NCBI GenBank assembly: GCA_963850345.1
Contig: CAWKKW010000002.1
Coordinates: 1,054,001 to 1,118,000, forward strand
Reading direction: 5' to 3'
DNA: 64,000 nucleotides
Source of the DNA: CAWKKW01 sp963850345
Lineage (GTDB): Bacteria > Acidobacteriota > Terriglobia > Terriglobales > Acidobacteriaceae
This document shows, piece by piece, positions 43,371 to 53,180 of this stretch. The position numbers and the translations under genes were made by a program. The notes beneath the pieces are model-generated. The model was given only the letters and a program-made list of their open reading frames with translations, searched no databases and had not been told where the DNA came from. Position 1 is the first letter of the stretch; each line of letters begins with the position of its first letter.

Positions 43371-44735
43371 TTATTTCATCGCAATGCCGTGCGGACGCGC
43401 TGGACCTGTTTTGAAGGCTGTATTGAAATCCAGTTTGAATCGCTTGTCCTCAACCAGCGTATCGTGCGTGACTTTGAGTACGTGGACTTTGTGGTCGCCT
43501 TCGAAGTGAATGATGCCTGCGCCATCTTCGTTTAGAAAGTAGTCCGTGATCACGAGTCGGCTATCGTTTCCGCTGAGCACCAGATTGTGCGGCCCAGCGT
43601 TCGCGCCAAAACTCACCACCGACTTCTGCTTCGGATTGAAGCGGTCGCTGACGTCCAGCATCACCACCTGCCCTGCCATGAACGTGCCCAGGATGATGCG
43701 GTCACCGGCTTGCGGCGTCGCGATGATCTGCCCCATGCCGCCCGGTACCGGAGTATCGACATGAGGTTCCACCGTTGAGAGGTCGAATACGGGAGTGCCG
43801 ATGCCCTGCCCGGGGTCGATCAAATAGACGTGACCATCGAACATGCCGGACGTATATCCGTAACCGTGCGAATCGTAGGGAAGCATCTTCACATCCATGG
43901 TGCCAAGGGCAGGCGTACCGTCGGGTGCAAACAGGTCCACGGTCTTCGTGATCTTACGGTCGCGGTAGTCCCAGACGCGGACAGAACCTCGTAGAACCGG
44001 CCCCATGGAACCCATCAAAGTGCTGCTCGGCATGATGAAGTCCGAGGTCATCATCAGATTCAGGTCCGGACGCGCAGAGATACCATGAGGGTTGAACCCA
44101 TCCAGCGGCGGACTGTCGGGCCATTCTCGAAACATCGACATGAGGCCAAAGTGGTTTGCGACAAAGCGCATGCGGCCATCGAACTCTGCGACTCGGCCAG
44201 GCGCCATGCCTGTAGACGAGCCCATTTGCGTGATCAGAAAGCCACCGTTATCGAGCGGCAGGAAGTCGTCAGTCATGCTCGATTCGACGGCTTTTGTTGA
44301 AAACATAAACTTAGGCTTTCTTGCGTCGGTCACGTTGAAGAAGAAAATCCCATTCTGATTCTTCAGCAAGCTCAGCAAGCCGCCGCATCCCAGGACAGTC
44401 TTATTGGAATTCAGATGGCAGTGGTGCGGCTCGTTGCCGATGTTCCCCGGAGGCGGCACAGGTACGACGTCTATGACCTGCCCATACTCGGAAGACTTCT
44501 CGTCGAAGTCGATGACTGCAAGGAAATCCGGAGCAACGTGCGCCTGGTCTTGTGCCCAGATGTAGAGAACCTTTTCACTCTGGCCACGATCACCCTTTTC
44601 ATGGTCGGCACTGCGATCGCCTTCTGGTCTGTCCCCGTAGCTTTGAGGGAACGCCACAGTGGCTGTCCCGAGCACCAATGCGGCAATTGTCAACAGCCTC
44701 ACGGTCTTTTCCGTTGCTACATTCCACTTCAACAC
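43371..44735 (-). CDS. Exported selenium-binding protein 56/methanethiol oxidase family protein
   Basis: A 454-residue beta-propeller protein of the SBP56 family, which includes copper-dependent methanethiol oxidase. Family words are GNEPHHCHLN, DDFLPLDNGGFLITQMGS, GFNPHGIS and the closing ARPHGIAM; the histidines probably bind copper. A Sec signal peptide (TVRLLTIAALVLGTATVAFP) directs it to the periplasm. I start at GTG 44735, six bases after GGAGG; TTG 44732 is equally possible, and the longer frame from 44765 lacks a site. It is not in an operon with its neighbours. Confidence 0.87.
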   Translation of the reverse strand: MLKWNVATEKTVRLLTIAALVLGTATVAFPQSYGDRPEGDRSADHEKGDRGQSEKVLYIWAQDQAHVAPDFLAVIDFDEKSSEYGQVIDVVPVPPPGNIGNEPHHCHLNSNKTVLGCGGLLSLLKNQNGIFFFNVTDARKPKFMFSTKAVESSMTDDFLPLDNGGFLITQMGSSTGMAPGRVAEFDGRMRFVANHFGLMSMFREWPDSPPLDGFNPHGISARPDLNLMMTSDFIMPSSTLMGSMGPVLRGSVRVWDYRDRKITKTVDLFAPDGTPALGTMDVKMLPYDSHGYGYTSGMFDGHVYLIDPGQGIGTPVFDLSTVEPHVDTPVPGGMGQIIATPQAGDRIILGTFMAGQVVMLDVSDRFNPKQKSVVSFGANAGPHNLVLSGNDSRLVITDYFLNEDGAGIIHFEGDHKVHVLKVTHDTLVEDKRFKLDFNTAFKTGPARPHGIAMK

Positions 44736-45240
44736 TTGAAGCCTCCGGTGTATTTTGGCTGCCAAGTCCCGATAACCGCAGACTGGTGGGTGATCGCAGG
44801 ATCATCTATCTTCCTGTCAAAAAAAACTTAGCACATGGTAGTGAGTTTTCTTGCCCGCACATTACACCTGCACGGAATGACGCACGACCATATCTCCCGT
44901 TCGTCCAAGCCCCGGAGCGCGGCGAACCGAGGCGATGCGTATGGTTGCCAGAGGTATTGGTGCGTGAAGACTTACTCCATTGTCAGCCTTCAAACTGCCT
45001 CGCCTCGTTCGGACCGACGCGCTCACGCGCACGCACCCGAGCCGAGGATGCTGAGGGGCTTTCCTCGGCGGCGTTGTAGGTTTGGGCTCTTCGACTTTCG
45101 GCACGGGTGTAAGAATATACCGGGAAACCGCCCTACATCGACGCAAATCGAGGCGGGTGCCGACACTTAGTCAGGCTATAACCGTTTCGATAGTCTTCGA
45201 ATGTAAATCAAGCAGCTTCGCCCATACGGGCAGCCAGAGT
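44736..45240. other. Gene-poor gap of about 505 bases
   Basis: No supportable gene. On the minus strand around 44960-45125 a frame reads VSRYILTPVPKVEEPKP followed by a proline-rich stretch, which could be a relic of a coding sequence, but it has no start, no domain and no family resemblance I can name. The promoter of the SBP56 gene must lie at the left end. Confidence 0.3.
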
Positions 45241-47673
45241 TCATTCGTACCGGAGTACCGTTTGCGGATCAACCCGGGCCGCGCGCCGTGCTGGAATCCA
45301 GCACGCGAGCAATGCGATTCCAGTAAGGATGATTGGCACGGCAGTGAAGGTGACCAGGTCATGAGGGCGAATTCCGTAGAGGAAGCTGCTAGCCAGCTTC
45401 GCTGCCATCCATGCACCGGGAAGGCCGATGGCCAGTGCAATCAGAGTCAGCACCATGCCCTGCCGCACGATCATTCGTTGGACGGCACCGACCGGCGAGC
45501 CGAGCGCGATACGAATTCCAATCTCCCGAGTGCGGCGGCTGACGGAATAGCTGATCACGCCGTAAAGTCCAACCAGCGCCAGCATCAATCCGATACCACC
45601 AAAAACTCCGAAGAGCGTTCCGGCCAGGCGCGGCAGAAAGAGAGCGTTGCGAATGTGTTCCTGCATTGTTACGACATTGAACACCGCCATCGCTGGATCG
45701 AGCTTTCGAACCACTTCCCTGGCAGCCGGCGCAAGCTCTGCCGGGTCACCCTGCGCGCTGAGGATCAACGAGTAGCCCAGGGAGGATGGGTCGTTGGCGA
45801 CGCTCTGATCGAGCGAGCGGAAGAGAATCGATCGCTGCTCCTCCCCGAGTGTGCGTGACTTCATGTTTCCGACCACTCCAATGATCTGGTAGGTCGTGTC
45901 GCCGCCCTTAATCTCTTGTCCAATAGGATTTGTCTTTCCAAAGAGATGTTCGGCGAGGGCGCGATTGATCACGGCAGTTCTTGGACCGTTCGCCGCGCCG
46001 GCGGCGAAGTCACGTCCCTCCAATAAGGGAATTCCCATTGCCTGAAAATATCCCGACGATGCCATATACAAGTCGGCGAGCGTGTCGGGTTTCGTAGAAC
46101 TTTCTCCGCCCACTACCTGGAAGGGGTCACTTCGCGTGCCCATAGAGAGTGGCACAACATCGGTAACCACAGCCGAGCTTACACCGGGCAGAGCGGCGGC
46201 GTTTTGCCGCAATTGGGTTAGAAACTGGACGGTGCGTTCCGCGCTGTAGCCGTTGACTGCGGGATCGATCGATAAGGCGAGCATGCCTCCCGAGCGAAAG
46301 CCGACGTCGATCTCTGCTGCGCGCTGTAAGCTGCGCAGGAAGAGCCCCGTGGCGCAGAGCAGGACCAGCGACATCGCAACCTGAGCGATTACCAGCACGC
46401 TGCGCAGCGTTAAGCGGCTGCTCGTTCGAGCGAGCGCGTCTTCCCCTTTGAGCGCGCCGATCAGCAAGGGCCGCGAAGCCGCCCATGCCGGAGTAAGTCC
46501 AAAGAGCAATCCGGCGCCGAGACTCAACACGAAGCTGAAGAGCAGGACGCGCCAGTCTTGAGTGAGGCTGATGTCGAATGGAATCGGCGCGGGAAGATGG
46601 AAGGCAGAGAGCGCTGACGTTGCCCAAAGCGAGAGGAGGAAGCCGAAGATCCCTCCGCCAAGCGTAAGCACTGTAGTCTCGGCGAGCATCTGGCGCAGCA
46701 ACAGCCCGCGGCTTGCTCCCAGCGCGAGCCGGACGGCCATCTCCTTTTGCCGGCTGGCTGCCTGAGCGAGTAACAGGTTCGCAACATTGGCGCACGCAAT
46801 GCATAAAACTAATAGCGCGACAACCGTCAGGGCTGCGAGAAACAGCTTGACCGTACCCTGCGCGTTCGGCGGAAGCGATCCGGCCGACTCCAGATGAAAG
46901 TGGAGAGCCTTATCGGTCGCGGGATAAGCCATTGCGAAGCGATAAGCGAGGGTCTCGAGTTCACTCGATGCTTGCTTACGAGTCACACCCGGCTGTAAGC
47001 GTGCGATCACCGAGAGCCAGTGATAGTCCCTCGCCTCGCGCTTGGGAATGTTGGCCACGAGTTGCTCAACATTCCCTAAGGGAACCCAGAACTCAGGATC
47101 GAGGATTGGATCGAGCCCGCGGAAGCCGGCCGGGGCGACGCCCACGACGGTGAAGGTACGGCCGGAGAGGCTGATGGTCTTGCCTAGTATGTTCGGGTCG
47201 GAGGCGAACCGCCGCTGCCACAACCGATGGCCGAGGACAACCACCTGGTGCTGTTCTTCGGAAGGGATAAATCCGCGGCCTTCGGCCATCGAGACCTGGG
47301 CAACGCTGAAGAAATTAGCCGTCGCTGCTTGTCCCCAGATTCTTTCAGGGTCGCCAAAGCCGCTGATCGAAGCCGGCACCAACGCGTAGTAAGCAGAGAC
47401 ACCCGAGAAGCTACTCGCCTGGTCACGAACGTTGACGTACTGAGGCCATGGGAAATCGTTGCAGCATCGATCGCCATCCTGTTGTGTGTACACCCGCAGT
47501 AATCTCGACGGATCGCCCACCGGTGGCGGACTCAACACAAACCGGCTCACCATGGAGAAGATCGTTGCATTGGAAGCGATACCGAGGCCGATCGAGACCA
47601 CAATGGCGAACGCCAGGCCGGGCGACCGCAGGATGCGCCGGTGTATGTAGATCAATTGCTGCAACGCGCTCAT
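45241..47673 (-). CDS. Orphan MacB/FtsX-type ABC permease (ADOP family)
   Basis: An 810-residue inner-membrane protein with two repeated units of periplasmic MacB-like domain plus FtsX-like permease. Transmembrane groups are visible near residues 20-40, 285-310, 345-370, 400-420 and again in the last 150 residues (ISYSVSRRTREIGIRIALGSP). The duplicated motif RQKEMAVRLALGASRG / RTREIGIRIALGSPVG marks both halves. No ATPase gene is adjacent, matching the acidobacterial duplicated orphan permeases. ATG 47673 is chosen (GGAGG six bases upstream); the TTG at 47685 overlaps that site. Confidence 0.9.
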   Translation of the reverse strand: MSALQQLIYIHRRILRSPGLAFAIVVSIGLGIASNATIFSMVSRFVLSPPPVGDPSRLLRVYTQQDGDRCCNDFPWPQYVNVRDQASSFSGVSAYYALVPASISGFGDPERIWGQAATANFFSVAQVSMAEGRGFIPSEEQHQVVVLGHRLWQRRFASDPNILGKTISLSGRTFTVVGVAPAGFRGLDPILDPEFWVPLGNVEQLVANIPKREARDYHWLSVIARLQPGVTRKQASSELETLAYRFAMAYPATDKALHFHLESAGSLPPNAQGTVKLFLAALTVVALLVLCIACANVANLLLAQAASRQKEMAVRLALGASRGLLLRQMLAETTVLTLGGGIFGFLLSLWATSALSAFHLPAPIPFDISLTQDWRVLLFSFVLSLGAGLLFGLTPAWAASRPLLIGALKGEDALARTSSRLTLRSVLVIAQVAMSLVLLCATGLFLRSLQRAAEIDVGFRSGGMLALSIDPAVNGYSAERTVQFLTQLRQNAAALPGVSSAVVTDVVPLSMGTRSDPFQVVGGESSTKPDTLADLYMASSGYFQAMGIPLLEGRDFAAGAANGPRTAVINRALAEHLFGKTNPIGQEIKGGDTTYQIIGVVGNMKSRTLGEEQRSILFRSLDQSVANDPSSLGYSLILSAQGDPAELAPAAREVVRKLDPAMAVFNVVTMQEHIRNALFLPRLAGTLFGVFGGIGLMLALVGLYGVISYSVSRRTREIGIRIALGSPVGAVQRMIVRQGMVLTLIALAIGLPGAWMAAKLASSFLYGIRPHDLVTFTAVPIILTGIALLACWIPARRAARVDPQTVLRYE

Positions 47674-47878
47674 TGGTGCCTCCAAATCGCTCTTTGGCAG
47701 TAAGCACGCCTCTAGCCATCTTTAAATGCGCGCATCGCTGAGAAGTAAAGGTACAAAAGGTGTATTCGGCAGTACCTCGACTCGTTCGGTGGCCGATTTT
47801 AGATTTGCATGTCCGCTATCGAACAAGGTCACGTGTTTTGTTTATCGCTACCGCGAACTCGAGAGCTAAACTTGACCC

Positions 47879-48490
47879 ATGACGCACCCTTCATGGGATG
47901 AGAGCTACGCCTCGGAACATCTGCCCTGGGACACCGGGCAACCAGAGCCACTGCTCGTCGAATTCGTCACTGCTGGAGGCGTCCAGCCATGTCCCACCCT
48001 TGAGATCGGGACGGGGACTGGTACGAATGCTATTTGGATGGCGGAGCGCGGTTTCGACGTACTCGGAGTCGACGTCTCGCCGCGAGCCGTCGAAAGAGCA
48101 CGTGCAAAGACGGGGGAACGCGCTCTGCGCTGCCGTTTTGCTGCACTTGATTTTCTAGCCGAGCCTGCGCCCAACGGCCCCTTTCAGTTTGTCTTCGACC
48201 GCGGTTGCTTTCACGTCTTCGATACACCAGACGAACGGCAACGGTTCGCAGCGCAAGTCGCGGCCGCACTCGCGCCAGGCGGCTTGTGGCTGAGCTTCAT
48301 CGGCAGCACGGAAGGTCCGCCACGTGAGTTCGGGCCGCCGCGCCGCTCGGCACGGGACATCACCCTCGCCATCGAACCCTTGCTGGAGATCATCGAGTTA
48401 CGATCAGCCGAGTTCCGCGACCACGATTCCAGCGCCTGGTTCTGTCTCTCGCGCCAGCGCGCGACGCCAGCACAGCCCTCCACGGAGTGA
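47879..48490 (+). CDS. Class I SAM-dependent methyltransferase (TehB-like)
   Basis: A 203-residue cytosolic methyltransferase. It starts with WDESYASEHLPWDTGQPEP, common in TehB/thiopurine-methyltransferase-like enzymes, then the SAM-binding LEIGTGTGTNAIWMAERG and VDVSPRAVERAR acidic strand, and FDRGCFHVF. Related proteins methylate tellurite, selenite or small thiols, but the substrate here is not known. It is divergent from the orphan permease (about 205 bases apart) and convergent with the tannase gene. Confidence 0.87.
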   Translation: MTHPSWDESYASEHLPWDTGQPEPLLVEFVTAGGVQPCPTLEIGTGTGTNAIWMAERGFDVLGVDVSPRAVERARAKTGERALRCRFAALDFLAEPAPNGPFQFVFDRGCFHVFDTPDERQRFAAQVAAALAPGGLWLSFIGSTEGPPREFGPPRRSARDITLAIEPLLEIIELRSAEFRDHDSSAWFCLSRQRATPAQPSTE

Positions 48491-48522
48491 TACTGCGCTT
48501 TCACTTTAAATTCGCTGTTATC

Positions 48523-50049
48523 TCATTTGGACCGGTTTACAGCGCACCGGAAGCTATCGGCTTTTGACGAGTCACTTTTGCCATCCCAGTGCGCCGACTG
48601 CGGAAAGGGGCAGAGAGGGCGTTCGAATTGCGGCGTTCCGTTAGACTCATGAACCGCAAGGATTTTGTCTGGAGCCGCATTACCAGTGACCCAGTGATCG
48701 AGCGATCCCAGAGCGTCAAACGTCGTTGCACCTGGCCCGCCTCCGCAATGCCCCATTCCTGGAATCATGAACAGGCGAACTGAGTTTGCCGTTTCTGGGC
48801 CCAGGATGTTCCTCACCTTCTCGTAATAGACAATGGTGTCTTCTGGCGGCGTGACCGGATCGGCCCATCCGTGATAGAGCAGCAGCTTTCCACCGGCTCT
48901 CTGAAATGCGTGCAGGTCAGGATTTACGGCTTCAACAAAGGGCAGCTTTGCTCGCGCGCGGACTACCGCCATTGATGCGTCAAACGCGCGCAGATCGAAG
49001 GCAGTTCCGGCGAAAACCCAATCGCTCCAGAACTCCACACGAACGGGCTTCGCTGGCGACATCAAGTAGAGACCCCACCCTGCTTCACTTCCACGCGACC
49101 ATCCGGGGTAGATCGGCTTCCCTTTGGAGTCGCGCACCGGACCCTCATACAAGCGGCGGACCATGCTCACTTCAGGCGGTTTAAGGCATGTGCCGTTTTC
49201 AGTGCCTGCTTTGCATGCAAGATCGCCCGGATCGAAGGAGCATTTTCCAGGATCGCTGATGATTCCATCTGCCAGGCCGTCCTGCTTGTCGCATACTGCT
49301 ACCACCGCGCTCGACAGGAAGGCCAGCTTCGCTGCAGGAAATGCGGGGCCATTCACAGGGTGCGTTACGAGCCAGCTTTCCACGAAATCGGCATTGAGAA
49401 GGATGCGGTCATTTCCCGGATCACCGGCCACTATGCCGTCGAAGTCCTGGGGATAGCGTTGCGCCTCGCTGAGCGCCTGCTGTCCGCCAGTAGAACAACC
49501 TGCGAAGTAAGCGTGTGCCGGAGTCTTCCCGTAGAAGGCTGAGATGATCGTCTTCGCGTCCTCCGCGAGCACGTGCGTGCTGCGATAGGCCCAGTCGCGA
49601 ATTCGCTCCGGGTGTCCCGTGCCAAAAGAGAGGCCATCGCCCTGGTGCCCGGTATCCGAGCCTGCCACAACGAACCCCCGCTGCAACCCCTCACCCATCT
49701 GTCGATACGAGAGTGCGCTGGAGTACCCGCCGTTTCCCGTGCCGAGCAATTTGCCGTTCCACTCGGCTGGATCAGGCAGCCATATCTCGGAAGTGACGGC
49801 GCTGTCGGGGCTGGTTGTCGTGGAAACCCGCACCGAACAATGCGCGGGCAACATCAAGGGCGCTGGATGGAACGAGCCCATCGCGCGCAGTTCGAAGTTG
49901 CCCGCTGGAACATACTCGGCGGCCAGCACGTGCGAGTTCGGAGTGCGTAAGGACCGCTGCCGCTCGCATGTCGCCTTTGCGTCATCGGCGTGTGCGGCCA
50001 CGCTGCAAGCACCTAGAGCCGCGATAACTGCGAGGCGAAGAATATTCAT
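48523..50049 (-). CDS. Tannase/feruloyl esterase family hydrolase
   Basis: A 508-residue exported serine esterase of the tannase family. The signal peptide is LAVIAALGACSVAAHA. The nucleophile is in AGCSTGGQQALSEAQRYP, and the family's disulfide partner cysteines are present (CSTGG and the late GHCGGGPG). The acid/base part is YHGWADPVTPPEDTI and GMGHC. Members split gallate, ferulate or related aromatic esters. It is the last gene of a minus-strand series with CitMHS and AtuA genes (4 bases from the small AtuA part), suggesting an ester whose released acid is then imported. Confidence 0.9.
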   Translation of the reverse strand: MNILRLAVIAALGACSVAAHADDAKATCERQRSLRTPNSHVLAAEYVPAGNFELRAMGSFHPAPLMLPAHCSVRVSTTTSPDSAVTSEIWLPDPAEWNGKLLGTGNGGYSSALSYRQMGEGLQRGFVVAGSDTGHQGDGLSFGTGHPERIRDWAYRSTHVLAEDAKTIISAFYGKTPAHAYFAGCSTGGQQALSEAQRYPQDFDGIVAGDPGNDRILLNADFVESWLVTHPVNGPAFPAAKLAFLSSAVVAVCDKQDGLADGIISDPGKCSFDPGDLACKAGTENGTCLKPPEVSMVRRLYEGPVRDSKGKPIYPGWSRGSEAGWGLYLMSPAKPVRVEFWSDWVFAGTAFDLRAFDASMAVVRARAKLPFVEAVNPDLHAFQRAGGKLLLYHGWADPVTPPEDTIVYYEKVRNILGPETANSVRLFMIPGMGHCGGGPGATTFDALGSLDHWVTGNAAPDKILAVHESNGTPQFERPLCPFPQSAHWDGKSDSSKADSFRCAVNRSK

Positions 50050-50053
50050 GCTG

Positions 50054-50353
50054 CTAGATCTCCAGTGAAAGCATGAGCGAACTCAGGCTCTTACCATGAG
50101 CGTCGAGACGCAGTGAGCGCGTGACGCTATCGGCGGGACGGCGGTACAGAACGAAGTTGAGGGCGCACAGGTTCGGAACGCAATATCGGACGACGGGCGC
50201 GGCAATGTGCTCGCGAAACAGTTCTGTCACGCGACCTTCGGTGACTCGCTCGACGAGTGTCGGGTAATCTTCATCCTGATACGCAATCACGGAGATATTC
50301 ACCAGGTTCCCCTTATCGCCCGCGCGCGAATGTGCGATTGTCCTGAGCTCCAT
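50054..50353 (-). CDS. AtuA C-terminal-domain-like small protein
   Basis: A 99-residue protein matching the C-terminal part of full-length AtuA proteins (AHSRAGDKGNLVNISVIA; RYCVPNLCALNFVL; SLRLDAHGKSL). Its ATG directly follows the stop of the larger AtuA gene (TAAATG), so two coupled genes replace one fused gene. The DKG stretch is the conserved core. The role in the AtuA complex is not established. Confidence 0.8.
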   Translation of the reverse strand: MELRTIAHSRAGDKGNLVNISVIAYQDEDYPTLVERVTEGRVTELFREHIAAPVVRYCVPNLCALNFVLYRRPADSVTRSLRLDAHGKSLSSLMLSLEI

Positions 50354-51670
50354 TTAGGCCTCCTCGATGGAGAAGCGTGTCGTGACAGCTTCTCGCGGAA
50401 TGAGGGCCGGCACGATGGCAATATTTTCCCGCACCGAAAAGGTCACTCCGGCTCCTGCCGCCGGCCCGTTCAGGTACAGGCTCTCCACTTCACGGGTAAG
50501 ACGATCAGCATCAGCCCTGTTCGCGAAACGAGCCGCGGTTCGAAGCCGTACCTCATACGGCGCCGGCCACTCCTTCGGAGTTCCATGCATGGCCGTCAAG
50601 CCTATGAAGTCAAACCGCAGGCCGTCCGGGGCGCTCGAAGCCAACCGCTTTTCCAGAACACTCCGGGCTAGCTCCGCACGCGCCAGTGCACCCGGCCCGG
50701 CGTAAGAGATTTGCCCTTCTGCGATCACTCCGTCATCCACCCCGATGGAGACTTTGTAATCGCTCGGCCGGGCGTTCCCGCTTCCACCAGAAACACGCAT
50801 GCGGTCGGGCTCGTGCAGTTCAAAGCGAATGCCAGTAAAGTCCGCCGTCACGTCCGGAGTCACATACGAGGAAGGATCCAAAACCTCGTAGAGAATCTGC
50901 TCGCGGCAGGTCTGCAGGGTGATCTTGCCTCCTGATCCGCCAACTTTGCTTAGAACGGCAGAACCATCTTCGACGACCTCTGCCAACGGAAAGCCAAGGC
51001 GGTCGAGATCCGGAACGTCTTTGTATCCAGGGTCTGCAAAGTAGCCGCCAGTAAGTTGTCCGGCACATTCCAACAGGTGGCCGATTGCAGTGCCCTGGCC
51101 CAGCAGATCCCATGCAGCATGGTTCCAGCCCAATGAATGTATCAGTGCGCCCAGGAACAACGAAGGATCTGCCACTCTCCCCGTCAAGACGATGTCTGCG
51201 CCACGGTCGAGAGCCCCAGCCACAGTATCGGCTCCCAGGTATGCATTCGCGGATACATAGGTAGCAGGATCAGGCAAAGGTTCATCGTCGAACGGCTTGA
51301 ACGCGTGTCTGTGACTAAGAACGTCATCGCCATCCACGCAGGCAACTCGCAATCCGTGCAGATTCATGTTCCGGGCGATCTCGAGAGTTTTTTGCGCGGC
51401 TGCTCGCGGATTGGCGGCACCCATGTTGCTGATGATGCGAGTTCCATTCCGTCGGCATGCCGGCAGCACGGCACGCATGCGATCGGCAAGCAACGGGTCA
51501 TATCCCGCACTCGGATCGTCCCGCTTACGCAGGTGGCTGAGGGCGATCGTTCTTTCGGCAAGGCATTCAAATACGAGGAAGTCGACCCTTCCCAATTCGG
51601 CAAGTTCGACAGCAGGGTCAATGCGGTCAGCGGAGAACCCCGCTCCTGCGCCAATCCTTACAGTTTTCAT
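50354..51670 (-). CDS. Acyclic terpene utilisation AtuA-like protein (DUF1446)
   Basis: A 438-residue cytoplasmic protein of the DUF1446/AtuA family. Signature stretches are IGAGAGFSADRIDPAVELAE, VDFLVFECLAERT, the RIISNMGAANP segment, VLTGRVADPSLFLGAL and HLLECAGQLTGGYFADPG. AtuA is needed for citronellol/geraniol breakdown in Pseudomonas, but many relatives lie in other carboxylic-acid loci, so the terpene label should not be transferred. It follows the CitMHS gene by 106 bases and is coupled to the small C-terminal gene. Confidence 0.85.
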   Translation of the reverse strand: MKTVRIGAGAGFSADRIDPAVELAELGRVDFLVFECLAERTIALSHLRKRDDPSAGYDPLLADRMRAVLPACRRNGTRIISNMGAANPRAAAQKTLEIARNMNLHGLRVACVDGDDVLSHRHAFKPFDDEPLPDPATYVSANAYLGADTVAGALDRGADIVLTGRVADPSLFLGALIHSLGWNHAAWDLLGQGTAIGHLLECAGQLTGGYFADPGYKDVPDLDRLGFPLAEVVEDGSAVLSKVGGSGGKITLQTCREQILYEVLDPSSYVTPDVTADFTGIRFELHEPDRMRVSGGSGNARPSDYKVSIGVDDGVIAEGQISYAGPGALARAELARSVLEKRLASSAPDGLRFDFIGLTAMHGTPKEWPAPYEVRLRTAARFANRADADRLTREVESLYLNGPAAGAGVTFSVRENIAIVPALIPREAVTTRFSIEEA

Positions 51671-51776
51671 CTGCGCTCTCCGCGGCAGGAAGTCCTGCGT
51701 GCCATCGTATTTGCTACTTTCACAGGTACGAATGCCATCATCCTGGTTGGCAATCCTGCCGACTTGTTGCGTGGAG

Positions 51777-53075
51777 TCATAGTGGGATCACGTGAAAGAG
51801 CACGGCAGCAATGGTCATGACAACGGAAGCTCCGAACAGGAACGGTCCTGCGAACCGTTGGTGTGTGCTCAACTCGATCTCGCTGAGGCCAGTGACGAGA
51901 AAGGTAGCCGGCGTGAGCGGACTTACAGGAAACCCCGTCGTCATCTGCCCCAGCAGCGCGGCTTGCGCAACGCTGGATGGCGGAAGTCCAAAGCCTTGAA
52001 CGGCAGCGGCAAGCACTGGCAACACTCCGAAGTAAAAAGAATCAGGATCGAATAGCAAGCTGAGAGGCATCGCCACCAGTCCGAGCATGACGGGAATATG
52101 CGCTCCCAATCCGGCGGGAATGTGGGCTATCGATGCACGAGCCATGGCGGCGAGCATGCCTGTGCCTTTGAGAATGCCCGTGAACACTCCAGCCGAGCAG
52201 AGAATCGCGCACATCGACAAGGCGGCTTTGGCGTGACGATCCAGCGCGGCGGCTTGTTCGCGCACGGTCGTGAAGTTCATCAGCAGCGCGATCGTTGTAC
52301 CGAGCATGAACGAGATTGCCGGCTCAACTTTGCCACTGATAACCAGGCCGAGTACTGTTACGGCGAGCATCAGATTTGCCAAGTAGCGGAGTCGTGAAGC
52401 AGGCCGGGTCTCGGCTCGCGACGCCGCCTCCAATCCGGGTGCAGAAGCAATCTCGGATACCGTCCGGCGGATGCGTTGCTTCTCCCTGTGACCGAGAAAG
52501 ATGGCTACTGCAAAGACATAACCCAAGCCAATAATCTGAACCGGAATGAGCGGCTTGAAAAGTGCCAGCGGGCTGGTATGCAGTGCGCTGGCGGCGCGGA
52601 GCGTCGGCCCTGTCCAGGGCAGGAAATTCACACCGGCGGCCAGCGAGACGGCGCAGGCGAGTACCCTGCGATCCATGCCGAGTTCCTGATACAGCGGAAG
52701 CAGCGTCGGGATGGCAACTAAGAATACGACTGCACCCGATCCGTCGAGGTGAAGCAGCAAGGCAAGCAGGGCCGTACCAGGAACAATCAACATCGGATTC
52801 TTGCCTATGAATCGAAGAAGCACCCTGACAAACGGTTCAATCGTCCCCGCATCCGTCAGGACACCGAAGAAGAGAATGGCGAACAAGAACATCGCTACCA
52901 CGGGCGCGATCGAAACCAGCCCTGCGAGAGCGAACTGGCCCGTCTTCAGACCGAAGCCCCCGGCCAGTGAAGCTGCGACCGGGAACAGAAAAAGAGCAAT
53001 CAACGGCGAAACGCGGCGGCTCGCGATGGCCACAATCATGCCGAGTATGGTGATTAGACCCCAGATAGCCAGCAT
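51777..53075 (-). CDS. CitMHS-type tricarboxylate transporter
   Basis: A 432-residue inner-membrane transporter of the CitM family (metal-citrate:proton symport). Eleven or twelve helices are visible; family words include SPLIALFLFPVAASLAGGFG, HLDGSGAVVFLVAIPTLLPLY, NFLPWTGPTLRAASAL and the C-terminal ALLGQMTTGFPVSPLTPATFL. I start at ATG 53075, which fits the family N-terminus; the in-frame GTG 53129 adds a polar tail without a ribosome site. It is the first gene of the esterase operon and is divergent from the LysR gene. Confidence 0.88.
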   Translation of the reverse strand: MLAIWGLITILGMIVAIASRRVSPLIALFLFPVAASLAGGFGLKTGQFALAGLVSIAPVVAMFLFAILFFGVLTDAGTIEPFVRVLLRFIGKNPMLIVPGTALLALLLHLDGSGAVVFLVAIPTLLPLYQELGMDRRVLACAVSLAAGVNFLPWTGPTLRAASALHTSPLALFKPLIPVQIIGLGYVFAVAIFLGHREKQRIRRTVSEIASAPGLEAASRAETRPASRLRYLANLMLAVTVLGLVISGKVEPAISFMLGTTIALLMNFTTVREQAAALDRHAKAALSMCAILCSAGVFTGILKGTGMLAAMARASIAHIPAGLGAHIPVMLGLVAMPLSLLFDPDSFYFGVLPVLAAAVQGFGLPPSSVAQAALLGQMTTGFPVSPLTPATFLVTGLSEIELSTHQRFAGPFLFGASVVMTIAAVLFHVIPL

Positions 53076-53142
53076 GCTCAGCGCTCGGTGATGCCGCCCT
53101 TTCGCAAATGAGGCGAGTATATTGACCACTGAGGCAATCTGT

Positions 53143-53169
53143 ACATTGCATAAATGTGATGGCTATAAT
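53143..53169 (+). promoter_or_regulatory. LysR-type operator and -10 box in the divergent promoter
   Basis: An inverted repeat ACATT-N5-AATGT (53143-53157) fits the LysR T-N11-A pattern. A perfect -10 TATAAT lies at 53164-53169, 11 bases before the LysR ATG, so the leader is very short. A convincing -35 was not seen. Confidence 0.5.
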
Positions 53170-53180
53170 CTGGATCCGCG

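Noticed and set aside
50354..51670. Terpene degradation pathway from the AtuA name
   Set aside because: No AtuB-H, acyl-CoA dehydrogenase or geranyl-CoA carboxylase genes are nearby.
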